Notes under the pieces: generated by a model
Seen by the model: the letters and a program-made list of their open reading frames with translations, nothing else
What the model was told of the DNA's origin: nothing
The model's database searches: none
DNA from: Pseudomonadota bacterium
Lineage (GTDB): Bacteria > Pseudomonadota > Gammaproteobacteria > Burkholderiales > Burkholderiaceae_C
Assembly (NCBI GenBank): GCA_022566735.1
Contig: JADFIG010000004.1
Coordinates: 124,001-188,000 of the forward strand
Reading direction: 5' to 3'
Length of the DNA stretch: 64,000 bases
Shown: one piece after another, positions 46,183 through 54,278 of the stretch
Layout of the letters: every line of letters begins with the position of its first letter
Numbering within the stretch: the first letter of the stretch is position 1
Translations under genes and position numbers: made by a program

Positions 46183-47628
46183 ATGACCCAAGTCCCTGCC
46201 ACCGTCAGAACGCGCTTTGCCCCGTCCCCCACGGGCTTCATCCACCTGGGCAACATCCGCTCGGCCCTCTACCCCTGGGCCTTTGCGCGTGCCAACAAAG
46301 GTGTCTTCATCCTGCGCATCGAGGACACCGACGAAGAGCGCTCCTCGCAGGCCGCCGTCGATGTCATCCTGGAAGGCATGCAGTGGCTGGGCCTGGACCA
46401 CGACGAAGGCCCCTACTACCAGATGCAGCGCATGGACCGCTACAAGCAGGTCGTGCAAGAGATGCTGGACAAGAGCCTCATCTACCCTTGCTACATGAGC
46501 TCGGCCGAACTCGACGCCCTGCGCGAGCGCCAGATGGCCAACAAGGAAAAGCCGCGCTACGACGGCACCTGGCGTCCCGAGCCCGGCAAGACCCTGCCGC
46601 CCGTGCCCGCTGGCGTCAAGCCCGTGCTGCGCTTCAGGAACCCGCAAGGCGGCAGCGTCGTGTGGGAGGACAAGGTCAAGGGCCGCATCGAGATCAGCAA
46701 CGACGAGCTCGACGACCTGGTGATCGCCCGCCCCGCCGCGCCCGACAGCGACAGCCTGATCGGCACGCCCACCTACAACTTCTGCGTCGTGGTGGACGAC
46801 ATGGACATGGGCATCACCCACGTCATCCGTGGCGACGACCACGTCAACAACACGCCCCGCCAGATCAACATCCTGCGCGCCCTCGGCCAGGAGCCGCCGG
46901 TCTACGCCCACCTGCCCACCGTGCTCAATGAGCAAGGCGAGAAGATGAGCAAGCGCCATGGCGCCAAGGCCGTCACGCAGTACCGCGACGAAGGCTACCT
47001 GGCCGACGCCATCGTGAACTACCTGGCCCGCCTGGGCTGGAGCCACGGTGACGACGAGATCTTCTCGCGCCAGCAACTGGTCGAGTGGTTCAACCTCGAC
47101 CACCTCGGCAAGAGCGCCGGCCAGTTCGACGAGGCCAAGCTGCGCTGGGTGGCCCAGCAGCACATGAAGACCGCCGACGATGCCATGCTGGCCACCCTGG
47201 TGCGCGAGCAATTCGACCGCCGCGGCGCGAGCTTGCCGGCCGAGCTGGCCGCAGGGCAGGGCGATGCCCGCCTGGCCGCCATGTGCGCCCTGTTCAAGGA
47301 CCGTTGCGCCACCACCGTGGAGCTGGCCGACTGGCTGGCCATGTACGTGGCCGACGTGACCCCGCCCGCACAGGAGCTGGCCGAGAAGCTCACCGATGCC
47401 GTCAAGCCCGCGGTCGCCAGCCTGGCTGGCCGCCTGGCCGAGTGCGCCTGGGAAGCCCCTGCCATCGCGCAGGCCTTGAAGGACACCCTGAGCGAGCATG
47501 GCCTGAAGATGCCGCAACTCGCCATCCCGGTGCGCCTGCTGGTGTGCGGCCGTTCGCAGACCCCGTCGGTGGATGCCGTGCTGGCGCTGTTCGACCGCAA
47601 CGTGGTTTCTGCGCGACTGTCCGTGTGA
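46183..47628 (+). CDS. gltX: Glutamyl-tRNA synthetase
   Basis: GltX charges tRNA-Glu. The 481-aa protein starts [19 protein letters not shown]. It has the HIGH-type motif [23 protein letters not shown] and the KMSKR motif [13 protein letters not shown] (about 249), followed by an all-helical anticodon-binding domain. ATG 46183 is chosen over TTG 46159 from the family start. A tRNA-Glu gene lies 300 bp downstream, along with tRNA-Ala and tRNA-Asp. Confidence 0.96.
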   Translation: MTQVPATVRTRFAPSPTGFIHLGNIRSALYPWAFARANKGVFILRIEDTDEERSSQAAVDVILEGMQWLGLDHDEGPYYQMQRMDRYKQVVQEMLDKSLIYPCYMSSAELDALRERQMANKEKPRYDGTWRPEPGKTLPPVPAGVKPVLRFRNPQGGSVVWEDKVKGRIEISNDELDDLVIARPAAPDSDSLIGTPTYNFCVVVDDMDMGITHVIRGDDHVNNTPRQINILRALGQEPPVYAHLPTVLNEQGEKMSKRHGAKAVTQYRDEGYLADAIVNYLARLGWSHGDDEIFSRQQLVEWFNLDHLGKSAGQFDEAKLRWVAQQHMKTADDAMLATLVREQFDRRGASLPAELAAGQGDARLAAMCALFKDRCATTVELADWLAMYVADVTPPAQELAEKLTDAVKPAVASLAGRLAECAWEAPAIAQALKDTLSEHGLKMPQLAIPVRLLVCGRSQTPSVDAVLALFDRNVVSARLSV

Positions 47629-47785
47629 AAGCGCCGCCGCTGACACACAACTTGCGCAGAAGGAAAAATCCGGTATATACTCTCAGTCTCGCTTGAACGA
47701 CGCCTTGCAAACAACAAGGCAGCCGGGCACCGAAGCGAAGTTGAGCGGCAAGCCATCAGCGATGAGCTTGAAGCGCAGCGGACGC

Positions 47786-47861
<76 letters not shown>

Positions 47862-47929
47862 CCTACCAAGGTGCGTGACTCGGTTGCAGATGTTCGTGTG
47901 GCGTCGATCAGGTAGCATGAAGGAATTCA

Positions 47930-48005
47930 GTCCCCTTCGTCTAGAGGCCTAGGACACCACCCTTTCACGGTGACTACAGGGGTTCGAATCCCCTAGGGGA
48001 CGCCA
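47930..48005 (+). tRNA. tRNA-Glu (anticodon TTC)
   Basis: A 76-nt cloverleaf: acceptor GTCCCCT/AGGGGAC, anticodon loop CTTTCAC (TTC), T arm AGGGGTTCGAATCCCCT, and encoded CCA. It lies 68 bp after tRNA-Ala, close to gltX, whose product charges it. Confidence 0.96.
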
Positions 48006-48055
48006 AGTTTTGACGGCGCTTGGATCGCGACAGCGATCGAAGTCGTCACCGACGC

Positions 48056-48132
48056 GGAGTGGTAGTTCAGTCGGTTAGAATACCGGCCTGTCACGCCGGG
48101 GGTCGCGGGTTCGAGTCCCGTCCACTCCGCCA
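48056..48132 (+). tRNA. tRNA-Asp (anticodon GTC)
   Basis: A 77-nt cloverleaf: acceptor GGAGTGG/CCACTCC, anticodon stem CCGGC/GCCGG with loop CTGTCAC (GTC), T arm GCGGGTTCGAGTCCCGT, and encoded CCA. It is the last of the tRNA cluster, directly before a strong terminator. Confidence 0.96.
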
Positions 48133-48140
48133 ACATGCAA

Positions 48141-48170
48141 AGCCCTGATGGTCCGCCATCAGGGCTTTTT
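48141..48170 (+). terminator. Rho-independent terminator of the tRNA cluster
   Basis: AGCCCTGATGG-TCCG-CCATCAGGGCT is a perfect 11-bp stem with a tetraloop, ending in TTTTT. Read on the minus strand it also ends in a short U run (after A138-140), so it may serve the convergent gene at 48185 too. Confidence 0.93.
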
Positions 48171-48184
48171 GCTTTGCGGGGCCG

Positions 48185-48694
48185 TCACATGCCGGCCGCG
48201 TGCGCCTCGTCGGCCGCGTTGCGCCGCCCGAACATCGCCCAGCTCTCGATCACCATCACCACCTCGTCGCGCTGGTTGATCGCCTCCCAGCGGGACTGCA
48301 CCAGGCCGACATGCGGCTTGCTCTTCATCGGGCGGGTGCCCAGGATGGTCATGCGCGCGCGCAACGCATCGCCCACCATCACCGGCTTGAGCCACTTCAG
48401 GCTGTCCAGTCCGGGCGAGCCCAGGCTGCTGGACTTCAGCAGGAAACCGTCGCACATCATGCGCATCACCATGCCTGCCGTGTGCCAGCCGCTGGCGGCC
48501 AGCCCGCCGAACAGAGAGGCCTTGCCGGCTTCTTCGCTGAGGTGGAAGGGCTGGGGGTCGAAGTCGGTGGCGAAGCGGATGACCTCGTCGCGGTCCACGT
48601 GCCTGGGGCCGAAGGTCATGCTCAGGCCTTCGTGGAAGTCTTCCCAGTGCCACTGGACATCGGGACGGACGGGGGCGTGGGGTTCAGTCGACAT
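48185..48694 (-). CDS. MaoC-like (R)-enoyl-CoA hydratase family protein
   Basis: This is a predicted hot-dog-fold hydratase. The 169-aa protein has the hydratase-2 motif in DEVIRFATDFDPQPFHLSEE (about 35-54), with catalytic Asp/His positions (D45, H50), then FGGLAASGWHTAGMVMRM. Substrates in this family are enoyl-CoA esters, for example in fatty acid or polyhydroxyalkanoate metabolism; the exact one is unknown. It precedes nothing on its own strand and ends at the shared terminator. The EamA gene lies 27 bp upstream in the same direction, so they may share a transcript. Confidence 0.85.
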   Translation of the reverse strand: MSTEPHAPVRPDVQWHWEDFHEGLSMTFGPRHVDRDEVIRFATDFDPQPFHLSEEAGKASLFGGLAASGWHTAGMVMRMMCDGFLLKSSSLGSPGLDSLKWLKPVMVGDALRARMTILGTRPMKSKPHVGLVQSRWEAINQRDEVVMVIESWAMFGRRNAADEAHAAGM

Positions 48695-48721
48695 GGGAAC
48701 TCCAGTCAGGTCGGGTTGAGG

Positions 48722-49657
48722 TCAGGTGCGCACCGGGGGCACAGCAGGGCCGCGGTTGGACAGCCAGGTGCCCCAGGCGATGACGCCGGTGGCCAGCAGC
48801 ATGGTCGGGGTGATGGTTTCGCCCAGCAGGAGGGCACCCCACAGCATGCCAAAGACGGGGATGAGGAAGGTCACCGTCAGGGCCTGGCTGGGACCGATGC
48901 GCTGGATCAGCCGGAAAAACAGCACGTAGGCCAGCGCCGTGCACAGCGCGCCCAGGCCGGCCAGCGACCACCAGGCCAGCGCGGGCACCTCGGCCCAGCG
49001 CGTCAGCCAGGCGCTTCGGCTGGCTTCCTGGAGCGTGTCTGGCGGACCCAGCCACAGTGCCGGCCCCAGCAGACACGCGGCGCCCCAGGCCATGGTCCCC
49101 GCGCTGACCGCCATCGGCGCCAGGCCACGGAGGTGGCGCTGGTTGTAGTGCACCGAGGTGGCGTAGAGCAGGGTGCCCAGCATCATCAGGGCACATGCCA
49201 GCAGCGTTTGCGGCCAGTCCTGTGCGGGCAACAGTTGCGAGGCGTCGGCGCTGAGCAGGGCCACCCCGGCCAGTCCCACCAGCAGGCCGATGGCCCGGGT
49301 GCGGCCGAGGCGCTCGCCGCCCCACAGCCAGCCGACCAGCGCGCCCCACATCGGCGTGACCGCATTGAGGATGGACATCAGCCCGGCGGGCAGGGTGCGT
49401 GCCGCCTGGCTCATGGCCAGGAAGGGCAGCACGCAAGCCAGCAAGGCCGACACCGCCAGGGGCCAGGCGCGCTGGCGCATGGCCGGTCCGTGGCCCTGGC
49501 GCCACACGAGTGGCCACAGCAGGAGGGCAGCCAGGCCGACACGCCCCGCGGCCACGCTCACCGGGCCCAGCGCAGGGGTCGCCAGCCGCAGGAACAGGAA
49601 GGACGCGCCCCAGATGGCGGCCAGCCCGGTCATGGCCAGCAGGTCTTTGGTCTTCAT
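48722..49657 (-). CDS. EamA/DMT-family transporter
   Basis: This is a predicted inner-membrane exporter of small metabolites. The 311-aa protein has ten hydrophobic helices arranged as two EamA repeats, with the typical openings GLAAIWGASFLFLRLA and LCTALAYVLFFRLIQRIGPSQA, and GALLLGETITPTMLLATGVI near the end. The ATG at 49657 (MKTKDLLAMTG) is chosen because it gives the normal family start. The substrate cannot be told from sequence. It is divergent from the phosphomannomutase gene. Confidence 0.88.
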   Translation of the reverse strand: MKTKDLLAMTGLAAIWGASFLFLRLATPALGPVSVAAGRVGLAALLLWPLVWRQGHGPAMRQRAWPLAVSALLACVLPFLAMSQAARTLPAGLMSILNAVTPMWGALVGWLWGGERLGRTRAIGLLVGLAGVALLSADASQLLPAQDWPQTLLACALMMLGTLLYATSVHYNQRHLRGLAPMAVSAGTMAWGAACLLGPALWLGPPDTLQEASRSAWLTRWAEVPALAWWSLAGLGALCTALAYVLFFRLIQRIGPSQALTVTFLIPVFGMLWGALLLGETITPTMLLATGVIAWGTWLSNRGPAVPPVRT

Positions 49658-49809
49658 GTGAAAACCATCATAGCGGCGAGGCGACACACCCGCAGACCGA
49701 GGGGCATGTGCGCGGGAACTGTCACGAGGGCCTCCCTACAATTGGACATCGCCGCACGGCCTTGCGCCAGTGCCGCCGCACCCACCGTCTCATCCAGCAA
49801 AGGTTCACC

Positions 49810-51198
49810 ATGCAAGTCACCGCTTCCATCTTCAAGGCCTATGACATCCGAGGCATCGTCGGGCAGACCTTGAACGAAGCCGTGGCCGAGCACCTGGGCC
49901 GCGCTTTCGGCACCGAAGCGCTGAAGCTGGGCGAGAAGGCCGTGGCCATCGGCCGTGACGGTCGCATCTCCGGTCCTTCGCTGAGTGCCGCGCTCATCCG
50001 TGGCCTGCGCGCCACCGGCATCGACGTGATCGACCTGGGTGCCGTGACCACGCCCATGCTCTACTACGTGGCCGCCACGCGCGGTGATGTCGGCTGCCAC
50101 AGTGGCATCCAGGTCACCGGCAGCCACAACCCCAAGGACTACAACGGCTTCAAGATGGTGCTGGCCGGCCGCGCCATCTACGGCGACGACATCCAGGGCC
50201 TGCGCCAGCGCATCGAGGCCGAGGACTACGCCAGCGGCAGCGGTGGCCTGACCGAGCTGAACGTGCTGGCCGAGTACACCCAGCGCATCGTCGGCGACTG
50301 CAAGCTGGCCCGCCCTCTGAAGATCGTGGTGGACTCGGGCAACGGCATCCCTGGTGCTTCGGCCCCTGGCATCCTGCGCGCCCTGGGTTGCGAGGTCACC
50401 GAGCTGTTTTCCGAGGTCGATGGCGACTTCCCCAACCACCACCCGGACCCCTCCAAGCCGGAGAACCTGGCCGACCTGATCGCGGCCGTGAAGGCGCAGG
50501 GCGCCGACCTGGGCCTGGCCTTCGATGGCGACGGCGACCGCCTGGGCGTGGTCACCAAGGAAGGCCACAACATCTTCCCGGACCGCCAGATCATGCTGTT
50601 CGCGCAGGATGTGCTCTCGCGCGTGCCGGGTGCGCCCATCATCTTCGACGTCAAGTGCAGCCAGCGCCTGGCCGTGGCCATCCGCGAAGCCGGTGGCGTG
50701 CCGGTGATGTACAAGACCGGCCACTCGCTGGTGAAGGCCAAGCTCAAGGAAATGAACTCGCCGTTCGCGGGTGAGATGAGCGGCCACATCTTCTTCGGTG
50801 AGCGCTGGTATGGCTTCGACGACGCCACCTACACGGCGGCCCGCCTGCTGGAGATCCTCTCCAAGGTGGCCGACCCCAGCGCCGTGCTCAATGCGCTGCC
50901 GACCAGCCACAGCACGCCCGAACTGAACGTGCCCTGTGCCGAGGGCGAGCACCACGCCGTGATCGAGAAGCTGCGCCAGACGGCCAGGTTCGAGGGTGCC
51001 GAGATGACCACCATCGACGGCCTGCGTGCCGATTACCCCGATGGCTTCGGCCTGGTGCGCGCCTCCAACACCACGCCGGTGCTGGTGCTGCGCTTCGAAG
51101 GCCAGACGCCCGAGGCGCTCGAGCGCATCCGTGCCCACTTCATGGCGGCCATCCTGGCGGTCAAGCCAGATGCCCACGTGGGCGCCTCGGCGCACTGA
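49810..51198 (+). CDS. Phosphomannomutase/phosphoglucomutase
   Basis: This enzyme interconverts hexose 6- and 1-phosphates for LPS and exopolysaccharide sugar nucleotides. The 462-aa protein has all four alpha-phosphohexomutase elements: FKAYDIRGIVG, the phosphoserine loop TGSHNPKDYNG (Ser about 105), the metal loop LAFDGDGDRLGV (about 236-247), the sugar loop GEMSGHIFF, and the phosphate loop RASNTTPVLVLRFE. It is AlgC/ManB-like with dual specificity likely. It lies upstream of waaA, a lipopolysaccharide gene, 48 bp apart. Confidence 0.93.
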   Translation: MQVTASIFKAYDIRGIVGQTLNEAVAEHLGRAFGTEALKLGEKAVAIGRDGRISGPSLSAALIRGLRATGIDVIDLGAVTTPMLYYVAATRGDVGCHSGIQVTGSHNPKDYNGFKMVLAGRAIYGDDIQGLRQRIEAEDYASGSGGLTELNVLAEYTQRIVGDCKLARPLKIVVDSGNGIPGASAPGILRALGCEVTELFSEVDGDFPNHHPDPSKPENLADLIAAVKAQGADLGLAFDGDGDRLGVVTKEGHNIFPDRQIMLFAQDVLSRVPGAPIIFDVKCSQRLAVAIREAGGVPVMYKTGHSLVKAKLKEMNSPFAGEMSGHIFFGERWYGFDDATYTAARLLEILSKVADPSAVLNALPTSHSTPELNVPCAEGEHHAVIEKLRQTARFEGAEMTTIDGLRADYPDGFGLVRASNTTPVLVLRFEGQTPEALERIRAHFMAAILAVKPDAHVGASAH

Positions 51199-51246
51199 GG
51201 TTCAAGCCAGCTTCGGCTAGCATCGCGGCTTCGATGCCGCACCTGC

Positions 51247-52614
51247 ATGCCTTTGCCTGAGTCTTCCACGCCTTCTGCCGCCGCACCCGCTGCGGCGCCT
51301 GCCCCGGCCCGCGCCTGGCTGGCCCGCCAGGCCTACACGCTGCTGTTGCGCCTGGGCACGCCCACCTACCTGTGGCGTGTCTGGTCGCGCGGCCGCGAGG
51401 AGCCGGATTACCGCGCCCACTGGCCCGAACGCCTCGGCCTGTATGGTGCGCCGTCGTCCGGCCAGGGCTGGGTCTGGGTGCATGCCGTCTCGCTGGGGGA
51501 GGCCCGCGCGGCCGTGCCCCTGATCGCCGCCTTGCGCCAGCAACGGCCCGGCATGCGACTGCTGCTGACCCACACCACGGCCACCGGCCGCGAGGCGGGC
51601 CGTGCCTTGCTGCAACCCGGCGATGTGCAGGCCTGGCTGCCTTATGACACGCCCGGCGCCGTGCGCCGGTTCCTGCGGCACTTCCAGCCCCGCGTCGGCG
51701 TGCTCATGGAAACAGAAGTCTGGCCCAACCTGCTGCGCGAAGCGCGCAAGGCCGGCGTGCCCATGGTGCTGGCCAACGCCCGCCTGAGCCCCAAGAGCCT
51801 GCGCCAGGGCCGGCGGTTCGCGGCCCTGCTGCAGCCCGCCGCTCGCGCGCTTGCCTTGAGCCTGGCCCAGACCGAGGACGACGCCGTGCGCCTGCGGGCC
51901 ATGGGGGCCGATCCCGTGCAGGTGTGCGGCAACGTCAAGTTCGACATGAGCCCGGCGCCGGAGCTGCTGGCGCTGGGGCAACGCTGGCGTTCGGCCGATG
52001 CCCGGGCGCTGTGCCTGGCCGCCAGCACCCGCGAGGGCGAGGAGGCGGGGTTGCTGGACGCCTGGCAGCGTGCGATGGCCGCCGGGGCTTTCGCGGGAGG
52101 GCGGGCGGCAGCGCCACCGCGCTTGTGGATCGTTCCGCGCCATCCCCAGCGTTTCGACGAGGTGGCCGCCCTCGTGCGCCAGCGCGGTCTGCGCTTGTCG
52201 CGCCGCAGTGCCTGGCCTCAGGGGCAGCCCGATGCCGACGCGCTGGCCGCCGACGTCTGGCTGGGGGACAGCATGGGCGAGATGCCGGCGTACTACGCCG
52301 CCGCCACGCTGGCCTGGCTGGGCGGGAGCTTTGCGCCCCTGGGCGGACAGAACCTGATCGAGGCTGCGGCCTGTGGCTGTCCGCTGATCATGGGGCCCTC
52401 CACCTTCAATTTTGCCGATGCGGCCGAGTTGAGCCTGGCCGCGGGGGCGTCTCGGCGGGTGAGCGACTGGCCCGAGGCGGTGCAAGCGGCCTGCCAAGGC
52501 CTGCGCGAGGGCGTCGAACCGGTGCGGGAGGCGGCCTTGGCGTTTTCCCTGCACCACCGGGGTGCGTCAGAGCGCATGTCACGTGAGATTTCGCGCACCA
52601 TCTTGCCCCCATGA
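51247..52614 (+). CDS. waaA: 3-deoxy-D-manno-octulosonic acid transferase
   Basis: WaaA (KdtA) attaches Kdo to lipid A at the cytoplasmic face of the inner membrane. The 455-aa GT30 protein has an N-terminal membrane-associated region, HAVSLGEARAAVPL with the catalytic Glu (about 86), METEVWPNLLREA (about 155), GNVKFD (about 234) and GGSFAPLGGQNLIEAAACG (about 359), with MGPSTFNF following. The ATG at 51247 is used; the first 20 residues are Pro/Ala-rich. The neighbouring phosphomannomutase fits an envelope-sugar setting. Confidence 0.94.
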   Translation: MPLPESSTPSAAAPAAAPAPARAWLARQAYTLLLRLGTPTYLWRVWSRGREEPDYRAHWPERLGLYGAPSSGQGWVWVHAVSLGEARAAVPLIAALRQQRPGMRLLLTHTTATGREAGRALLQPGDVQAWLPYDTPGAVRRFLRHFQPRVGVLMETEVWPNLLREARKAGVPMVLANARLSPKSLRQGRRFAALLQPAARALALSLAQTEDDAVRLRAMGADPVQVCGNVKFDMSPAPELLALGQRWRSADARALCLAASTREGEEAGLLDAWQRAMAAGAFAGGRAAAPPRLWIVPRHPQRFDEVAALVRQRGLRLSRRSAWPQGQPDADALAADVWLGDSMGEMPAYYAAATLAWLGGSFAPLGGQNLIEAAACGCPLIMGPSTFNFADAAELSLAAGASRRVSDWPEAVQAACQGLREGVEPVREAALAFSLHHRGASERMSREISRTILPP

Positions 52615-52680
52615 TCCGGGGGTAACAATCTGAAACGTGACCATGTATCGTATGCCTATCTGAAACACAGTGAGGTTGTC

Positions 52681-53229
52681 ATGCAAAACGTGGTTCGTCG
52701 TGGTTCTATTGGCGCGGTTCTGGCCCTGGCCTGCGCAAGTGCGTTCTCTGCCACCACCGATCTGGGTCAACTCGGTGCCGCCGACACGACCTTTGGCAAC
52801 ACCTTCTACCGCAGCACGTCCTTCACCGACTACTACACCTTCAGCATCGCCACCCCTGGCACCGTGTCCGGCACGACCTCGGATGGCGACCTGTTCAGCG
52901 CCTTCCTGAGCTTCAGCAAGGACGTGGTTCTCAACGCGCTGGTGCTGACCAACACCGCGGTGAATGCCCTTTACGGCTTCGACGTCGCCATCCCTGTCGA
53001 CGGCAGCACCAACACCTTCAGCTTTGCCAACCTGTCGGCTGGCAGCTACACCCTGCTGGCTGCGGGCACCGTCACCCTGGGTGAAACCCCGAGCGCTTCT
53101 TACACTGGTACCATCCGCACGACCGCTTCGGTGGCATCGCCGGCGCCGGAACCCGCAGACCTGGCCCTGACGGCCATGGGCCTGGCCGGTGTGGCCCTGA
53201 TGCTGCGTCGCGGCCGCAAGGCTGCCTGA
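52681..53229 (+). CDS. FxDxF-type PEP-CTERM protein
   Basis: This is a predicted exosortase substrate exported to the cell surface. The 182-aa product has a signal peptide (cleavage near AFS-A, residue 23), a beta-rich body with SFTDYYTFSI (about 54-63), resembling the FxDxF signature of one PEP-CTERM subfamily, and a C-terminal sorting tail: APEPADLALTAMGLAGVALM followed by RRGRK. It is followed by a UUCG-type terminator and then by the EpsD-like and exosortase genes, so substrate and sorting enzyme are adjacent. Confidence 0.88.
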   Translation: MQNVVRRGSIGAVLALACASAFSATTDLGQLGAADTTFGNTFYRSTSFTDYYTFSIATPGTVSGTTSDGDLFSAFLSFSKDVVLNALVLTNTAVNALYGFDVAIPVDGSTNTFSFANLSAGSYTLLAAGTVTLGETPSASYTGTIRTTASVASPAPEPADLALTAMGLAGVALMLRRGRKAA

Positions 53230-53294
53230 TGGGCTCACGCCCCTGGGTGACCGGGGGCCGCCTTGCAAGCGGGTGATGCCCGTTTGCTCCAGCA

Positions 53295-53318
53295 CGGACC
53301 TTCGGGTCCGTTTTTTTT
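53295..53318 (+). terminator. Rho-independent terminator after the FxDxF PEP-CTERM gene
   Basis: CGGACC-TTCG-GGTCCG, a 6-bp stem with the extra-stable TTCG tetraloop, is followed by eight T. It lies 66 bp after the stop and 38 bp before the next start, so a downstream promoter or read-through is needed for the exosortase genes. Confidence 0.93.
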
Positions 53319-53355
53319 GGTCGCGCGCAGGCGTGACCAGCCTCAGGAGTCGGAT

Positions 53356-54258
53356 TTGAACAAGACATGGGTGTGCGCCGCAGCGGTGCTGGTTTTGCTG
53401 GGCGGTTGCGACAAGAAGCCCGCTGCGTCCTCGGCGGCAGGGGAGTCCCAGGTGGCCGCACTGGTCAACAATGGCGAGATTTCCGTGCACCAGGTCGAGA
53501 CCCTGCTGCGCCTGCAACCGGCCCTGGGGGCGCGCTTCGGCGAGCAGGCCTCGCCCCGCGCGCTGGACAACCTGATCGAGCAGGAACTGGCCGCCCAGGC
53601 CGCCATCCAGGCGGGCCTGGACACGAATCCGCAAACCCTGCAGGCCCTGGCCCTGGCCCGCCGCGAAGTGCTGGCACGGGTCTACCAGGACCAGCTGGCC
53701 GACAAGGTGGCGCTGCCCGACACCGCCGCCGTGGAGCGCTACTACGACGAGCACCCCGAGCTGTTCTCTCAGCGCCGCCAGTACCTGCTGGAAGAAACCG
53801 TGGTGCAGGTGCCCGGCGCCGAGGCCGACGCCTGGCAGAGCAAGGTCCAGTCCATGGGCAGCGTCGAAGAGCTGCAGGCCTGGTTCGTCCAGCAAAAGGC
53901 CGCCCGCAAGAGCCGGCGCTTCGCCCAGTGGGCCGAAGGCCTGCCGCTGGACCTGCTGCCCAGCCTGGCCAAGCTCAAGCCGGGGCAGTCGCTGGCCCTG
54001 CGCCGACCTGACAGCCTGTACGTGCTGACCGTGCTCAAGACCGAAGAGTCGCCCGTGCTGCTGGGCCAGGCCACGCCGGCCATCCAGGCGGCGCTGATGA
54101 GCCAGCGGCGCCAGGAGGCCGTGCGTGACGGCATGACCCGCCTGCGGGAGCAAGCCAAGATCACCCGGCTGATGCCGCTGCCAGGGGCCTCGTCGGCTGC
54201 CTCGGCGCCGCTGCCGCCTGCGTCGGCGGACTCGGCAGCCGCATCCGCCGCTCGCTGA
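53356..54258 (+). CDS. EpsD-family peptidyl-prolyl isomerase-like lipoprotein
   Basis: The 300-aa product belongs to the EpsD type of SurA/PpiC-like proteins found next to exosortases. The lipoprotein signal ends LLGGC (Cys about 18). A SurA-like N-terminal helical domain follows (VNNGEISVHQVETLLR ... LDNLIEQELAAQAAI). A degenerate parvulin-like region (YYDEHPELFSQRRQYLLEE, then LAKLKPGQSLALRRPDSLYVLTVL) leads to an Ala/Ser-rich tail. The start is TTG 53356, with AGGAG 6 bp before it. A role in folding exported sorting substrates is inferred. The exosortase gene follows after 20 bp. Confidence 0.82.
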   Translation: MNKTWVCAAAVLVLLGGCDKKPAASSAAGESQVAALVNNGEISVHQVETLLRLQPALGARFGEQASPRALDNLIEQELAAQAAIQAGLDTNPQTLQALALARREVLARVYQDQLADKVALPDTAAVERYYDEHPELFSQRRQYLLEETVVQVPGAEADAWQSKVQSMGSVEELQAWFVQQKAARKSRRFAQWAEGLPLDLLPSLAKLKPGQSLALRRPDSLYVLTVLKTEESPVLLGQATPAIQAALMSQRRQEAVRDGMTRLREQAKITRLMPLPGASSAASAPLPPASADSAAASAAR

Positions 54259-54278
54259 CACCCGGCCCCGAGCGGACC